Made by a program: the position numbers and the translations under genes. A stretch of DNA of 22,480 nt, taken from NCBI GenBank assembly GCA_013695575.1, contig JACDAF010000329.1, forward strand, positions 1 to 22,480. Direction: 5' to 3'. The notes under the pieces are model-generated. The model saw nothing but the letters and a program-made list of their open reading frames with translations. It did not search any database and was not told where the DNA came from. Within the stretch, counting starts at the first letter, position 1, and every line of letters starts with the position of its first letter. The DNA comes from Chloroflexota bacterium. Its GTDB lineage: Bacteria; Chloroflexota; Limnocylindria; P2-11E. Of the stretch, positions 1 through 8,144 are shown piece after piece.

Positions 1-938
1 GCGTGCTCGGGACCGACGCCCGGGTAGTCGAGACCCGCCGAGATGGAGTGGGTGCCGCGGATCTGCCCATCGTCGTCCTGGAGCACGAGGGTGCGCGTGC
101 CGTGCAGCACGCCGACCGAGCCTGCGACGATCGACGCGGCGTGCTCCCCGGTCGCGATGCCCCGTCCCGCGGCCTCGACGCCGCGGAGCCGCACCGCCGA
201 GTCCGCGACGAACGGCGCGAACATGCCGATCGCGTTCGAGCCGCCGCCGACGCAAGCCACGACCACGTCGGGGAGGCGGCCGAGCAGCTCGACCGACTGC
301 GCTCGCGCCTCGGTGCCGATGACCGACTGGAGGTCGCGCACCATCGTCGGGTACGGGTGCGGTCCGATCGCCGATCCGAGGAGGTAGTACGTCGTGCGCA
401 CGTTCGTCACCCAGTCGCGGATCGCCTCGTTCACCGCGTCCTTCAGCGTGCGCGTCCCGGCCTCCACGGGCCGCACCTCGGCTCCAAGCAGCTTCATGCG
501 GAAGACGTTCGGCGCCTGGCGCCGCATGTCCTCGGTCCCCATGTAGACGATGCACTCGAGTCCGAGGAGGGCGCATGCCGCGGCGCTGGCGACCCCGTGC
601 TGCCCCGCACCCGTTTCCGCGACGACGCGGTGCTTCCCCATCCGCCTCGCGAGGAGCGCCTGACCGACGGCGCTGTTGATCTTGTGCGCGCCGGTGTGCG
701 CGAGGTCCTCGCGCTTCAGCAGGACGCGGGCCAGCCCCACCTCCGCGGCGAGCCGCGCCGCGTCCGTCAGCGGCGTCGGACGGCCGACCCAGTCGCGCAG
801 GACCGTAGCGAGCTCGGCGCGGAAGGCGGGGTCCGCGCGCGCCTCGTCATACGCGGCCTCGAGCTCGGCCACCGCGGGCATGAGCGTCTCGGGCATGTAC
901 TGCCCGCCGAACTCACCGAACCGGCCACGATCCATCAT
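1..938 (-). CDS. trpB: Tryptophan synthase beta chain, partial (3' end outside window)
   Basis: TrpB condenses indole with L-serine to make tryptophan, using PLP, in the cytosolic alpha2-beta2 complex with TrpA. Translating the minus strand from 938 gives 312 residues before the window edge, about three quarters of the usual 390-400. The N-terminus reads [19 protein letters not shown], typical of the family. The PLP-lysine motif [10 protein letters not shown] is present with the lysine at about residue 86. Further on are ETGAGQHG and the phosphate-binding GGGSNA. The start ATG (938-936) overlaps the trpC stop as ATGA, and a second in-frame ATG follows directly, so the start could be either. 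It is the third gene of trpD-trpC-trpB; trpA probably follows outside the window. No trpF lies between trpC and trpB. Confidence 0.97.
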   Translation of the reverse strand, partial: MMDRGRFGEFGGQYMPETLMPAVAELEAAYDEARADPAFRAELATVLRDWVGRPTPLTDAARLAAEVGLARVLLKREDLAHTGAHKINSAVGQALLARRMGKHRVVAETGAGQHGVASAAACALLGLECIVYMGTEDMRRQAPNVFRMKLLGAEVRPVEAGTRTLKDAVNEAIRDWVTNVRTTYYLLGSAIGPHPYPTMVRDLQSVIGTEARAQSVELLGRLPDVVVACVGGGSNAIGMFAPFVADSAVRLRGVEAAGRGIATGEHAASIVAGSVGVLHGTRTLVLQDDDGQIRGTHSISAGLDYPGVGPEH

Positions 939-1786
939 TGGGCGGGCGGATCGTGGTCGACCAGAACGACGACGCGGCCGGCCGGCACCGGCGAACGCTT
1001 CGCGGTCGTGAGCGTGCGCAGGAGCGCCGCGGGATCGGCAGCGCGCATGAGCGCGGTCCCCACGAGGACGGCATCGACCCGCGCCGGAAGCTCCACGAGG
1101 TCCGCCGCGGACGCGATGCCCGACTCGGCCACGTAGACCTGGTGGGGCCGGACGAACGTGTGCAGGAGGCGCGCGCGGGAGCGGTCGATCACGGCCGGGT
1201 CGCGGAGATCGCGCGCGTTCGCCCCGATGACGCGGGCTTTCGAGCGCGCGGCACGCCCGAACGCGACGGTGTCGTGGGCCTCCACGACCGGCTCCATGCC
1301 GAGGTCCGTCACGAGATCGATGAGCCGCTCGAGCTCCGCGTCACCGAGCGCCTCCGCAATGAGCAGCACCGCATCCGCGCCCGCGGCGCGGGCCTGCCAC
1401 ACCTGGTACTCATCGACGATGACGTCCTTGCAGAGGACCGGAAGCTTCACCATCGCGCGGACCGCGCGGAGATCCTCGAACGAGCCGCCCCAGTGGCGCG
1501 GCTCGGTGAGCACCGAGATCGCCGCCGCTCCGGCGGCGGCGTACAGCAGCGCCTGGGTCCGCGGGTCGAAGGCCGGATCCGCGAGCGGCCCGGCCGCGGG
1601 CGAGGTCCGCTTGACCTCCGCGATCACGGCGACGTGCCCGCCGCTCGCCCTCATCACGAGGGTGTGCCGGAACGGCCGTACCGCCGGCGCGTCGCGCAAC
1701 GCGGCACCGAGCGACGGCTCCCGCTTTCGTGCCGCGGCCACCTCCGCGCGGCGCTCCGCCACCAGCCGGTCGAGGAAGGTGATCAT
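935..1786 (-). CDS. trpC: Indole-3-glycerol phosphate synthase
   Basis: TrpC closes the ring of carboxyphenylamino-deoxyribulose phosphate to give indole-3-glycerol phosphate, the TrpA substrate. The 283-residue TIM-barrel protein shows the family's catalytic motifs in order: IAEVKRTSP (Glu57, Lys59), [11 protein letters not shown] (Lys120), VVEAHD (Glu169), IGANARDL (Asn190) and VAESGI. The usual IGxNNRDL motif has Ala in place of its second Asn. The protein is about 20 residues longer than typical because of a C-terminal tail rich in Val, Asp and Pro. The ATG at 1786 overlaps the trpD stop (ATGA) and its own stop overlaps trpB in the same way, so the three genes look translationally coupled. 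It is a single-domain TrpC with no TrpF fusion. Confidence 0.96.
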   Translation of the reverse strand: MITFLDRLVAERRAEVAAARKREPSLGAALRDAPAVRPFRHTLVMRASGGHVAVIAEVKRTSPAAGPLADPAFDPRTQALLYAAAGAAAISVLTEPRHWGGSFEDLRAVRAMVKLPVLCKDVIVDEYQVWQARAAGADAVLLIAEALGDAELERLIDLVTDLGMEPVVEAHDTVAFGRAARSKARVIGANARDLRDPAVIDRSRARLLHTFVRPHQVYVAESGIASAADLVELPARVDAVLVGTALMRAADPAALLRTLTTAKRSPVPAGRVVVLVDHDPPAQ

Positions 1787-2838
1787 GCCGCGACCTCGCC
1801 GCCCAGACGCTGCGTGGTCCCCACGAAGCGCTCCAGCAGCGCCGCGGCGGACCCGCTGTCGATCGAGCGCTCCGCGAGCGCCACGCCGGCCCGTAGATCG
1901 GCGGCGGCACCCGCGACGACGCAGGCGGCCGCGGCGTTGAGCACGACCACGGTACGGTGCGGGCCGCGCTGGCCGCCGAGAACGGCGCGCGCGACCGCGG
2001 CATTCGCCGCGGCGTCGCCGCTCGCGATCTCGGCGACACTTACCGTCTCGAGGCCCGCCATCCTGGGTTCGATCGTGCCCTCACGCACCTCGCCGTCGCG
2101 CAGCTCCCAGGTCCGCGTCGGCCCGGCCGGCGTGATTTCGTCGAGGCCGTCGCTGCCATGGACCACGAGCGCGCGCTCCATACCGAGCTCCGCGAGCACC
2201 TGCGCGACGGTGCCGCCGAGCGTCGGTGTCGCGACGCCGATGACCGCGCGACGCACACCCGCAGGGTTCGCGAGCGGCCCGAGGATGTTGAAGACCGTGC
2301 GGATGCCGATCTCGCGCCGCACCTGCGCGGCGTGGCGCATCGACGGGTGAAAGCGCGGCGCGAACATGAACGCGAGCCCGACCTCGGCGAGGCAATGTGA
2401 GATTCCCTCCGGCCCCAGGTCGATGCGTACGCCGAGCGCCTCGAGGATGTCGGCGCTCCCGCATTTGCCTGATGCGGCGCGGTTGCCATGCTTCGCGACC
2501 TTCGGTCCGGCGGCGGCCACGACGACGCTCGCCAGCGTCGAGATATTGAAGGGATCGTCGCGCGACCCGCCTGTCCCGACGATGTCGATGGCATCCTCGG
2601 CGTCAGGCACCCGCAGCGCCGCCTGGCGCATCCCGAGGGTGAATCCGGCGATCTCGTCGACCGTCTCTCCGCGCACCCGGAGCGCCGCGAGCAGCGCGCC
2701 GAGTTGCGCGGGCGTCGCCTCGCCGGACAGCACCGTCGACATCGCGCGGCAGGCCTCGTCGCGCGTCAGCGTTCCGCCCAATACGACTTTCGCCAGCGCG
2801 GCCTTGGCGTCCAGCGGTGCACCTCCTATCCCCGCCAC
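1783..2838 (-). CDS. trpD: Anthranilate phosphoribosyltransferase
   Basis: TrpD transfers phosphoribose from PRPP to anthranilate, the second committed step of tryptophan synthesis. Motifs seen are GTGG (88-91) for the pyrophosphate site, FNIST (97-101) and KHGNRAASGKCGSAD (116-130). The last is usually KHGNRSVSSKSGSAD, so this version is slightly divergent. At 351 residues the length is normal. The annotated GTG start (2838) places a perfect GGAGGT (2826-2821) inside the coding region. A CTG at 2814, six bases after that GGAGGT, would start the protein at LDAKAALAKVV, where family members usually begin, so the true start may be CTG. It is the first gene after the T-box leader, and its last codon overlaps trpC (ATGA). 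Confidence 0.95.
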   Translation of the reverse strand: MAGIGGAPLDAKAALAKVVLGGTLTRDEACRAMSTVLSGEATPAQLGALLAALRVRGETVDEIAGFTLGMRQAALRVPDAEDAIDIVGTGGSRDDPFNISTLASVVVAAAGPKVAKHGNRAASGKCGSADILEALGVRIDLGPEGISHCLAEVGLAFMFAPRFHPSMRHAAQVRREIGIRTVFNILGPLANPAGVRRAVIGVATPTLGGTVAQVLAELGMERALVVHGSDGLDEITPAGPTRTWELRDGEVREGTIEPRMAGLETVSVAEIASGDAAANAAVARAVLGGQRGPHRTVVVLNAAAACVVAGAAADLRAGVALAERSIDSGSAAALLERFVGTTQRLGGEVAA

Positions 2839-2930
2839 CTACGCCGCCGCTTGCGCGGCTGCTCCGATGGCGTGGGCCCTTGCGGCTCGTCGCGGCAAGC
2901 CGCTTCTCGCCTGAGCCCGCATGAATACGT

Positions 2931-2960
2931 GAGCCCTCGCCCGCATCGGGACGAGGGCTC
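2931..2960 (-). terminator. T-box regulated terminator hairpin
   Basis: A perfect 9-bp stem, GAGCCCTCG with CGAGGGCTC, begins directly after the T-box motif. Its loop contains a further CCC/GGG pairing. It is followed by ACGTATTCAT and not by a clear U-run, so release may be weak or need a factor. It sits about 90 bases upstream of the trpD start. Confidence 0.75.
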
Positions 2961-3190
2961 GTGGTGCCACCCGAAGTCGGTCGCGCATCGCTGCGCGACC
3001 CTCACCTTCCGTCCAAGCGTCTCTTGAACGGATCCCCCTCTAACGTGGGGTCAGTCCGGCCATACCTGACCGCCGTGCGGCTCGGGACAGCGTCTCGCGG
3101 GGTCCATTTCGCGCCGATCCGCCGACCCGGCTTGCACCGTCCCGGGCTCGCTACGTGGCTCGCCGGCGTTACTCGCCCCGCTCGAACGAC
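2931..3190 (-). promoter_or_regulatory. T-box riboswitch leader, tryptophan (UGG) specifier
   Basis: The untranslated leader of trpD carries the main T-box elements, read on the minus strand. The base of Stem I pairs CGGGG (3180-3176) with CCCCG (3102-3098). The S-turn pair is AGTA (3173-3170) and GAA (3110-3108). The specifier UGG (3106-3104) is followed by A. The distal Stem I arm holds GGTGCAAGCC between CCCGG and CCGGG. A perfect 8-bp hairpin (3000-2979) looks like Stem III. The T-box motif GGGTGGCACC lies at 2972-2963 and is followed by the terminator hairpin. By family knowledge, uncharged tRNA-Trp pairs with UGG and with the UGGN bulge to stabilise the antiterminator, so the trp operon is read when charged tRNA-Trp is scarce. 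The 5' boundary is approximate. Confidence 0.92.
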
Positions 3191-3198
3191 GTGCGCCG

Positions 3199-3228
3199 AT
3201 GGTATTCGGGCTGGGAGGCGAACGGCAA
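3199..3228 (-). promoter_or_regulatory. Candidate promoter of the trp T-box transcript
   Basis: TTGCCG (3228-3223) and TACCAT (3204-3199) are 18 bases apart and would start transcription just ahead of Stem I. Each hexamer matches the sigma-70 consensus only in part. The position is the main support. Confidence 0.3.
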
Positions 3229-3287
3229 GCAAGCGCCGGTATTGCTGCCGGAAACGGACGCGATTGGTCGCTTCCTAGGATTGCGGC

Positions 3288-3761
3288 ATGGCGATGCGGA
3301 TCCTCCAGGTGCCTGGTCGCCCGCCCGGTCCGATGGCCGTCCGGTCGACCCTGCTGACACATCCGCCGGCGCGGGTGCGCGACGTGCTGCGCGGGCTCCC
3401 GGTGGCGACCGGCTACCGGCTCAGCGTGAAGCCGCTCCGGTACCGCACTCGCCCGCACCTCCAGGCGTTCACCTACTGGGACCAGCTCGAGATCCTGATC
3501 CAGGTCCCCGAGCCGTTCCGCCCGTTCCAAGAGCTGGTCGACCTCGGCAGCCGGGGCGCCCCGCTGGTGGCCTTTCGGACACGGCGCGACGTCATCCGCT
3601 TCCTCTACCTTCACGAGTTCTGCCACTGGTGGCTCTATCTGCTCCATGGCTGGGGCACGAGCGCCGAGGTCGCGTGCGACCGGTACGCCGTCGCGAATTA
3701 TCGCCGGACCGGCCAGGTCGCGCCTCCCGCGGTCCGCTGGCGGGGTGACCGCGCCGCGTAG
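3288..3761 (+). CDS. Unknown protein with HEFCH zinc-metalloprotease-like motif
   Basis: I do not recognise a named family. The 157-residue protein has no signal peptide or clear membrane segment. Its central feature is HEFCHWWLYLLHGWG (from residue 109), which fits the HExxH zinc-binding and catalytic motif of metallopeptidases. Glu127 in SAEVACDRYA lies 14 residues after the second His and could be a third zinc ligand, as in gluzincin-like and M78/ImmA-like proteins. Cys112 and Cys130 flank these positions. The ATG at 3288 has AGGA seven bases upstream (3277-3280), which supports this start. The gene is divergent from the trp T-box leader, and the two promoters would lie back to back within about 100 bases. 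It converges on thpR. GC-rich third positions support coding. It could be a small zinc protease or a degenerate non-catalytic relative. Confidence 0.8.
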   Translation: MAMRILQVPGRPPGPMAVRSTLLTHPPARVRDVLRGLPVATGYRLSVKPLRYRTRPHLQAFTYWDQLEILIQVPEPFRPFQELVDLGSRGAPLVAFRTRRDVIRFLYLHEFCHWWLYLLHGWGTSAEVACDRYAVANYRRTGQVAPPAVRWRGDRAA

Positions 3762-3833
3762 GAGCGGAACCGCGGTCGAGGACGCACGCCGCTGTCGGGA
3801 GGGGCGCGGGCGATCCGACGCAGCCTCGTGCGA

Positions 3834-4499
3834 TCACCGGCCATCGGGTTCACCGGCCGGCTCCCCTGACCTGGGCCGGCCCAGCGCCGCCTCCTCCAGC
3901 TGCACGTAACGAGCGCCCTTGCGTGACAGCACGCTCTCGACGAGCTGGATGGAGTCAACACGAAAGTCGAGCCGCGGCACCGCCGTCGCGGCCAGGCGTC
4001 CTTCGATCGAACGTGCGTCCTCCAGCTCGACTGCCGGCGTGACGCGCGCGAGGGTGACGTGGGCCGCAAAGGGCTTGTGGTCGAAGGGCAGATCACGTTC
4101 TTCCAGCCGGGCGCGGACGCGGTCCGCGACCGCTCCAAGCTCCTTCGCCCCGGTGCCCGCCCCGAGCCAGAGCACGGCCGGTGGGCCGGATCGAGGGAAC
4201 CGGCCGAGCCGGTCGAGGCACGCGTCGATCGGGGCGGACGATCGCGCCGCGGCGCGGAGCGCATCGCGCGCGGGCTGGACCGTCTCCGCCGGCACGCTGC
4301 CGATGAACGCCAATGTCAGGTGGAGCAGCGCCGCTGGGACCCGCCGAAGCGCCGGAAGATCTCCCGGGAGCACGTCCGCCGCGCGCTCGGCGAGAGCCGC
4401 CGGAAGCTGGATCGCGACGAAGAGCCGGATGGGCGGCGGATGGGCGCCGTCCGACGGTCGTCTTGCCGCCTGGCGCGCGGAGTCTCGCACGTCACGCAC
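3834..4499 (-). CDS. thpR: RNA 2',3'-cyclic phosphodiesterase (2'-5' RNA ligase family)
   Basis: ThpR opens 2',3'-cyclic phosphate RNA ends to 2'-phosphates, and family members can also form or reverse 2'-5' linkages with tRNA halves. The protein has the two HxT motifs of the 2H phosphoesterase superfamily: HLTLAFIG (His60, Thr62 from the GTG at 4499) and HVTLAR (His147, Thr149). The family N-terminus RLFVAIQLP is also present. The reading frame is open upstream into ftsH as far as 4592, but that part is Arg-rich and out of character. GTG codons at 4499 and 4490 are the nearest starts after the ftsH stop, and neither has a good Shine-Dalgarno. It is the last gene of tilS-ftsH-thpR. Family assignment is firm; the start is uncertain. 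Confidence 0.88.
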   Translation of the reverse strand: MRDVRDSARQAARRPSDGAHPPPIRLFVAIQLPAALAERAADVLPGDLPALRRVPAALLHLTLAFIGSVPAETVQPARDALRAAARSSAPIDACLDRLGRFPRSGPPAVLWLGAGTGAKELGAVADRVRARLEERDLPFDHKPFAAHVTLARVTPAVELEDARSIEGRLAATAVPRLDFRVDSIQLVESVLSRKGARYVQLEEAALGRPRSGEPAGEPDGR

Positions 4500-4518
4500 C
4501 GCGTCGGTGCGGTGACAG

Positions 4519-6477
4519 CTACGCGGGCGTCGGAGCCGGTGCGGGTCCCTTGCCGGGATCGCGTCGCTTGTCGTCCCCCACCGGCACGCCACCGCTCGGC
4601 GGCGTCGGGGCGGGTCCGCCCGTCGACGCGGCGACCGGGAGCCCGTCGGGGCCGTCCGAGAGGAGCTTCTCGAAGTCGTCGCTCGAGATCGTCTCGTGCT
4701 CGAGCAGGTACCGGACGAGCAGATCGAGCTTGTCGCGGTTCTGGGTCAGCACCTGGTACGCGCGCTGCCGCGCCCGGTCCACGATCTGGTGGACCTCCGA
4801 GTCGATGATCTTCGAGGTCTCCTCCGAATAGTTGCGCTCTTCCTGGATCTGGCGGCCGAGGAAGATGAGCTCGTCGGAACGGCCGTACTGCAGCGGACCG
4901 AGCTTCTCGCTCATCCCGTACTTCGTCACCATCTGGCGCGCCATCTCGGTCGCCTTCTCGATGTCGTTCGAGGCGCCGGTGGTGACGTCCCCACCGAGGT
5001 GGAGCTGCTCGGCGGTCCAGCCGCCCAGAGCGGCCGCGATGTCGTCCTCGAACTCCTTCTTCGTGCGGAAGTAGCGGTCCTCCTGCGGCAGCGACCAGGT
5101 CACGCCCATGGCCATGCCGCGGGCGACGATGGAGATCTTGTGGACCGGATTGGTGTTCGTCAGCAGCTTGAAGCAGAGGGCGTGGCCGGCCTCGTGGTAG
5201 GCAACGATCACCTTCTCCTTCTCCGTGATCACCCGCGAGCGTCGCTCGGGCCCGAGCGAGACCTTCTCGAGGGCCTCCTCGAACTCGGGCTGGCCGATGA
5301 GCTTCTTGTTGCGGCGCGCCGCCAGGATCGCGGCTTCGTTGACCACGTTCGCGAGGTCCGCCCCCGAGAAGCCGGGCGAGAGCTTCGCGATCCGCATGAG
5401 GTCCACCGTCTTGTCGAGCGGCTTCCCCTTCACGTGCACCTCGAGCACCGCGCGGCGACCCTTGATGTCGGGACGGTCGAGCACGACCTGACGGTCGAAG
5501 CGGCCGGGGCGGAGGAGGGCGGGGTCCAGGACATCGGGGCGGTTCGTCGACGCGAGGACGATGACGTTCGTCCCCGTGTCGAAGCCGTCCATCTCGACCA
5601 GGATCTGGTTGAGCGTCTGCTCGCGCTCGTCGTGCGAGCCGCCAAGTCCCGCGCCGCGCTGACGGCCGACGGCGTCGATCTCATCGATGAAGACGATGCA
5701 CGGCGCGTTGCGCTTGGCCTGATCGAAGAGGTCGCGAACGCGCGAGGCGCCCACGCCAACGAACATCTCGACGAACTCCGAGCCGGAGATCGAGAAGAAC
5801 GGCACCCCCGCCTCGCCGGCGACGGCCCGCGCGAGCATCGTCTTGCCGGTGCCGGGTGGGCCGACGAGCAGCACGCCGCGCGGGATCCGCGCGCCGAGGC
5901 TCGAGAACTTCTCTGGGTACTTGAGGAACTCGACCACTTCCGTGAGCTCCTGCTTGGCCTCCTCGACGCCTGCGACATCCTCGAACGTGGTCGTCGGCTT
6001 GTTCCCGATGAACATGCGCGCGCGGCTCTTGCCGAAGGACATCGCCTGGTTATTCGTGCCCTGCGCCTGGCGCATCATGTAGATGAAGAACCCACCGATG
6101 AGCAGCACCGGCAGGAGGCTCAGCAGCAGCGAGCCGACGAAGCCGAGCGTCTGGCTCGATTCCTCGATCCGGTACTTCACGGCGCGGGATGGGTTCGCCT
6201 GGTTGTACGCGTCGAGGGTCTGCACGAACGATTCATCGCGCTCCGGCAGCTTCGCTTGCAGCTTCGTGGTGGTGTCGTTCAGCGTGAGCGTGGCGGTGCT
6301 GCCTTGGATCGCGACGGTGGAGACCTGGCCCGCCTGGATCTTGGACTTCGCCTCGCTCAGATCGACAACGGTCGCCGCTGTTCCCTGCGACCGGTAGGCG
6401 AACAGCAGGGCCAGGCCCATCACGACCAGGACGAGTGTGAGGATGCCGTTCTTGACGATGCGGTTGTCGATGTTCAA
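4519..6477 (-). CDS. ftsH: ATP-dependent zinc metalloprotease FtsH
   Basis: FtsH is the membrane-anchored hexameric AAA+ protease that removes misassembled membrane proteins and short-lived regulators. The 652 residues show a membrane helix at 11-28, an extracytoplasmic domain, a second helix at 114-135, Walker A GPPGTGKT (206-213), Walker B IVFIDEID (261-268), the second region of homology ending RPGRFDRQ, the zinc site HEAGH (428-432) and TTGASND with the likely third ligand Asp505. The tail after about 620 is Pro/Gly/Ala-rich and looks disordered. The start is TTG (6477): GAGGG lies six bases upstream, and the nearby ATG (6482) is in another frame and meets TGA after two codons. The gene lies 27 bases after tilS, a common pairing, although the hpt gene often found between them is absent. 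Confidence 0.97.
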   Translation of the reverse strand: MNIDNRIVKNGILTLVLVVMGLALLFAYRSQGTAATVVDLSEAKSKIQAGQVSTVAIQGSTATLTLNDTTTKLQAKLPERDESFVQTLDAYNQANPSRAVKYRIEESSQTLGFVGSLLLSLLPVLLIGGFFIYMMRQAQGTNNQAMSFGKSRARMFIGNKPTTTFEDVAGVEEAKQELTEVVEFLKYPEKFSSLGARIPRGVLLVGPPGTGKTMLARAVAGEAGVPFFSISGSEFVEMFVGVGASRVRDLFDQAKRNAPCIVFIDEIDAVGRQRGAGLGGSHDEREQTLNQILVEMDGFDTGTNVIVLASTNRPDVLDPALLRPGRFDRQVVLDRPDIKGRRAVLEVHVKGKPLDKTVDLMRIAKLSPGFSGADLANVVNEAAILAARRNKKLIGQPEFEEALEKVSLGPERRSRVITEKEKVIVAYHEAGHALCFKLLTNTNPVHKISIVARGMAMGVTWSLPQEDRYFRTKKEFEDDIAAALGGWTAEQLHLGGDVTTGASNDIEKATEMARQMVTKYGMSEKLGPLQYGRSDELIFLGRQIQEERNYSEETSKIIDSEVHQIVDRARQRAYQVLTQNRDKLDLLVRYLLEHETISSDDFEKLLSDGPDGLPVAASTGGPAPTPPSGGVPVGDDKRRDPGKGPAPAPTPA

Positions 6478-6504
6478 GCCATGCCCTCGTTCATTACTAC
6501 GATG

Positions 6505-7857
6505 CTACCGCGTGAGCGGACCGCCTCGGTCCGAGGCGTCGCCGCCGGTATGCGTCTTTCTTGCCAGCAGGCGCCATTCGCCCTTGCCCGCACGGGTCGT
6601 GACACCGGGGATCCACCAAATCTCCCCTGAAGCGGTCACGACAAGCGGCTGCGAATCGCGCCGCCGGGCGGGGATCTTTGCGTCGGTGAGCAGGTCCTGG
6701 ACCTTCGCGCGCGTTCGGCCGGCCATGCGGTCGCCCGGCTGGCGCGTGCGCACGTGCAGGCCGTACGGCGCCGGTGGGGCAGCGACGCTGTGGCTCCATC
6801 CCTCACCTGCTTCGTCCCGCGTCAGGACGAGCGTCCACTCCGCGAACGTGATGGGCTCGTCCGGCGATAGCCGCACCGCGTCCGGCGGCTTCGTGAGCGG
6901 TCCTGCTGACGCGGCCCTGGGGACGATCCGGAGGCGCGCGTACTCACGGACCGCAGATCCACCCGGAAGATCGAGGGAGGCGGTCCCGTCGCGCCGCGCC
7001 GCCTCCGTCGCGAGCGCGGCCCGCGTCCGGGCCGACAGCGGCCGTCCAGTGGCCCGCTGCCAGACGAGCGCGATCGCCTCCCCCCGGACGGTCGGGTCCG
7101 GTCCGAGGCGGTCGAGGTCGATCGCGTCTCCGTCGCGTGCGACGCCGATGGCGGCCTCCGCGCTCGCGCGCAGACCATCCGTCGCCTCGGCGGCGGACGA
7201 GGCGAGCCGCGCGAGCGCCTCGGCGGCACGCGGATTCACCCTCGCGAGCTCGGGCAGCACCCTGTGGCGCACGCGGTTGCGCGCGAACCGCAGCGACCTG
7301 TTCGACGGATCCTCGCGCGGGGCGATACCCGCGGACAGGCAGACGGCGGCGGTCTCCTCGCGCCCGATCGCGAGAAGCGGGCGCGCGATGCCGTCGCGCA
7401 ACGGACGCATCGCGGCGATCCCCGCGAGACCGCTGCCGCGCGCGGCGCGGAGGAGCACCGTCTCGGCCTGATCGTCACGCGTGTGGCCGGTCGCGATCGA
7501 GCTGGCGCCGATCTCACCTGCGGCGCGGCGGAGGAATGCGTACCGAGCGGTGCGCGCGGCGTCCTCGCTCGCGGGCTTCGCGTCGGCGCGCCCGATGCGG
7601 AGTGGCGCGCCGCAGCGCGCCGCGAGCTCCGCGACGTACGCCGCGTCGGCGGCGGAGGCGCGAGGGCGTGTCCGGTGGTCGAAGTGCCCGACGTGAAGCA
7701 CCAGGCCGTGCTCGGCGGCGAGCTCGCGGAGGATCAGGAGAAGCGCGGTCGAGTCCGTGCCGCCCGACACGGCGACGAGCAGCGGGCCCGGGCGGAAGAG
7801 CGCCTTCTCACGCGCGAAGGCGCGAACGGTCTGGATGGTCCTGCGAGGGAGTGCCAC
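6505..7857 (-). CDS. tilS: tRNA(Ile)-lysidine synthase
   Basis: TilS converts C34 of the CAU anticodon of tRNA-Ile2 to lysidine with ATP and lysine, so that the tRNA reads AUA as isoleucine. The 450-residue protein has the PP-loop SGGTDST (31-37), HFDHRTRP (58-65), GHTRDDQAET (124-133), EDPSN (182-186), RVRHRVLPEL and a C-terminal domain with RQPGDRM. The length is normal for a full TilS with its C-terminal domain. The only usable start before the PP-loop is GTG at 7857. That is three bases after the 3' end of a CAT-anticodon tRNA on the same strand, so there is no room for a separate ribosome-binding site. After tRNA 3' processing the mRNA would be almost leaderless. ftsH follows after 27 bases. 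Confidence 0.95.
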   Translation of the reverse strand: MALPRRTIQTVRAFAREKALFRPGPLLVAVSGGTDSTALLLILRELAAEHGLVLHVGHFDHRTRPRASAADAAYVAELAARCGAPLRIGRADAKPASEDAARTARYAFLRRAAGEIGASSIATGHTRDDQAETVLLRAARGSGLAGIAAMRPLRDGIARPLLAIGREETAAVCLSAGIAPREDPSNRSLRFARNRVRHRVLPELARVNPRAAEALARLASSAAEATDGLRASAEAAIGVARDGDAIDLDRLGPDPTVRGEAIALVWQRATGRPLSARTRAALATEAARRDGTASLDLPGGSAVREYARLRIVPRAASAGPLTKPPDAVRLSPDEPITFAEWTLVLTRDEAGEGWSHSVAAPPAPYGLHVRTRQPGDRMAGRTRAKVQDLLTDAKIPARRRDSQPLVVTASGEIWWIPGVTTRAGKGEWRLLARKTHTGGDASDRGGPLTR

Positions 7858-7860
7858 AGG

Positions 7861-7934
7861 TGGCTGGGGTGGGATTTGAACCCACGATCGGGCGGTTATG
7901 AGTCGCCTGCTCTAGGCCACTGAGCTACCCAGCC
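7861..7934 (-). tRNA. tRNA with CAT anticodon (elongator Met, or Ile2)
   Basis: The minus strand folds as a 74-nt cloverleaf. It has acceptor GGCTGGG/CCCAGCC, D-arm GCTC/GAGC, anticodon arm GGCGA-CTCATAA-CCGCC with an A-C mismatch next to the loop, T-arm GTGGG/CCCAC with TTCAAAT, and discriminator A. CCA is not encoded (the next bases are CCT). The anticodon is CAT. The acceptor stem looks like an elongator tRNA-Met. The segment GAGCAGGCGACTCATAA matches what I recall of enterobacterial tRNA-Ile2, the TilS substrate, so the amino acid is not settled. The tilS start codon follows three bases after the tRNA end. Confidence 0.93.
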
Positions 7935-8000
7935 TCGTACCGGTCGAGTGTAGGCAAGAGGATCCGAGCCTCACGCGCAGCGGTCGCAAGAGAAACGCAT

Positions 8001-8030
8001 AAAAAGTGAACGCGGCCCTTGCGGGCCGCG
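8001..8030 (-). terminator. Rho-independent terminator after the initiator-like tRNA
   Basis: On the minus strand CGCGGCCC-GCAA-GGGCCGCG (8030-8011) forms a perfect 8-bp stem with a GNRA tetraloop, followed by TTCACTTTTT (8010-8001). It ends the serine hydrolase-ftsB-tRNA unit and separates it from the tRNA-tilS-ftsH unit. The 66 bases between it and the next tRNA must hold that unit's promoter. TACACT near 7950 is a possible -10, but I see no convincing -35. Confidence 0.9.
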
Positions 8031-8036
8031 TCGCTG

Positions 8037-8108
8037 TTGCGGGAGGCCGATTCGAACGACCGATCTACGGGTTATGAGCCCGTCGTGGTACCACTCCACT
8101 ATCCCGCA
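8037..8108 (-). tRNA. tRNA-Met (CAT), probably the initiator tRNA-fMet
   Basis: The 72-nt cloverleaf on the minus strand has acceptor TGCGGGA/TCCCGCA, D-arm GTGG/CCAC, anticodon arm ACGGG-CTCATAA-CCCGT, T-arm GGTCG/CGGCC with TTCGAAT, and discriminator A; CCA is not encoded. Three G-C pairs next to the anticodon loop (GGG/CCC) are the hallmark of initiators, and the first acceptor pair is a weak U-A. Against this, pair 11-24 is U-A, whereas bacterial initiators usually have purine-pyrimidine there. It begins 36 bases after the ftsB-like stop and ends seven bases before a strong terminator, so it is probably processed from the same transcript. Confidence 0.9.
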
Positions 8109-8144
8109 ACAGCATTCTATCGCGCGGGCAGACGTGTGCAGGAC

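Noticed and set aside
3..1136. Long plus-strand open frame opposite trpB/trpC
   Set aside because: Arg/Asp/His-rich shadow of high-GC minus-strand genes with clear family motifs on the other strand.
3002..3647. Small open frames inside the T-box leader and opposite the HEFCH gene
   Set aside because: The region is explained by RNA structure elements and the plus-strand gene; these frames show no family pattern.
4500..4592. thpR extension into the ftsH 3' end
   Set aside because: Would overlap ftsH by 74 bases with Arg-rich sequence unlike the family N-terminus.
6474..6482. ATG-GCT-TGA mini-frame over the ftsH start as a regulatory leader peptide
   Set aside because: Two codons only, and GAGGG spacing fits the TTG; chance occurrence is likely.
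4696..6630. 644-codon plus-strand open frame opposite ftsH
   Set aside because: The minus strand encodes complete FtsH; this frame is its mirror in high-GC DNA and has no domain pattern.
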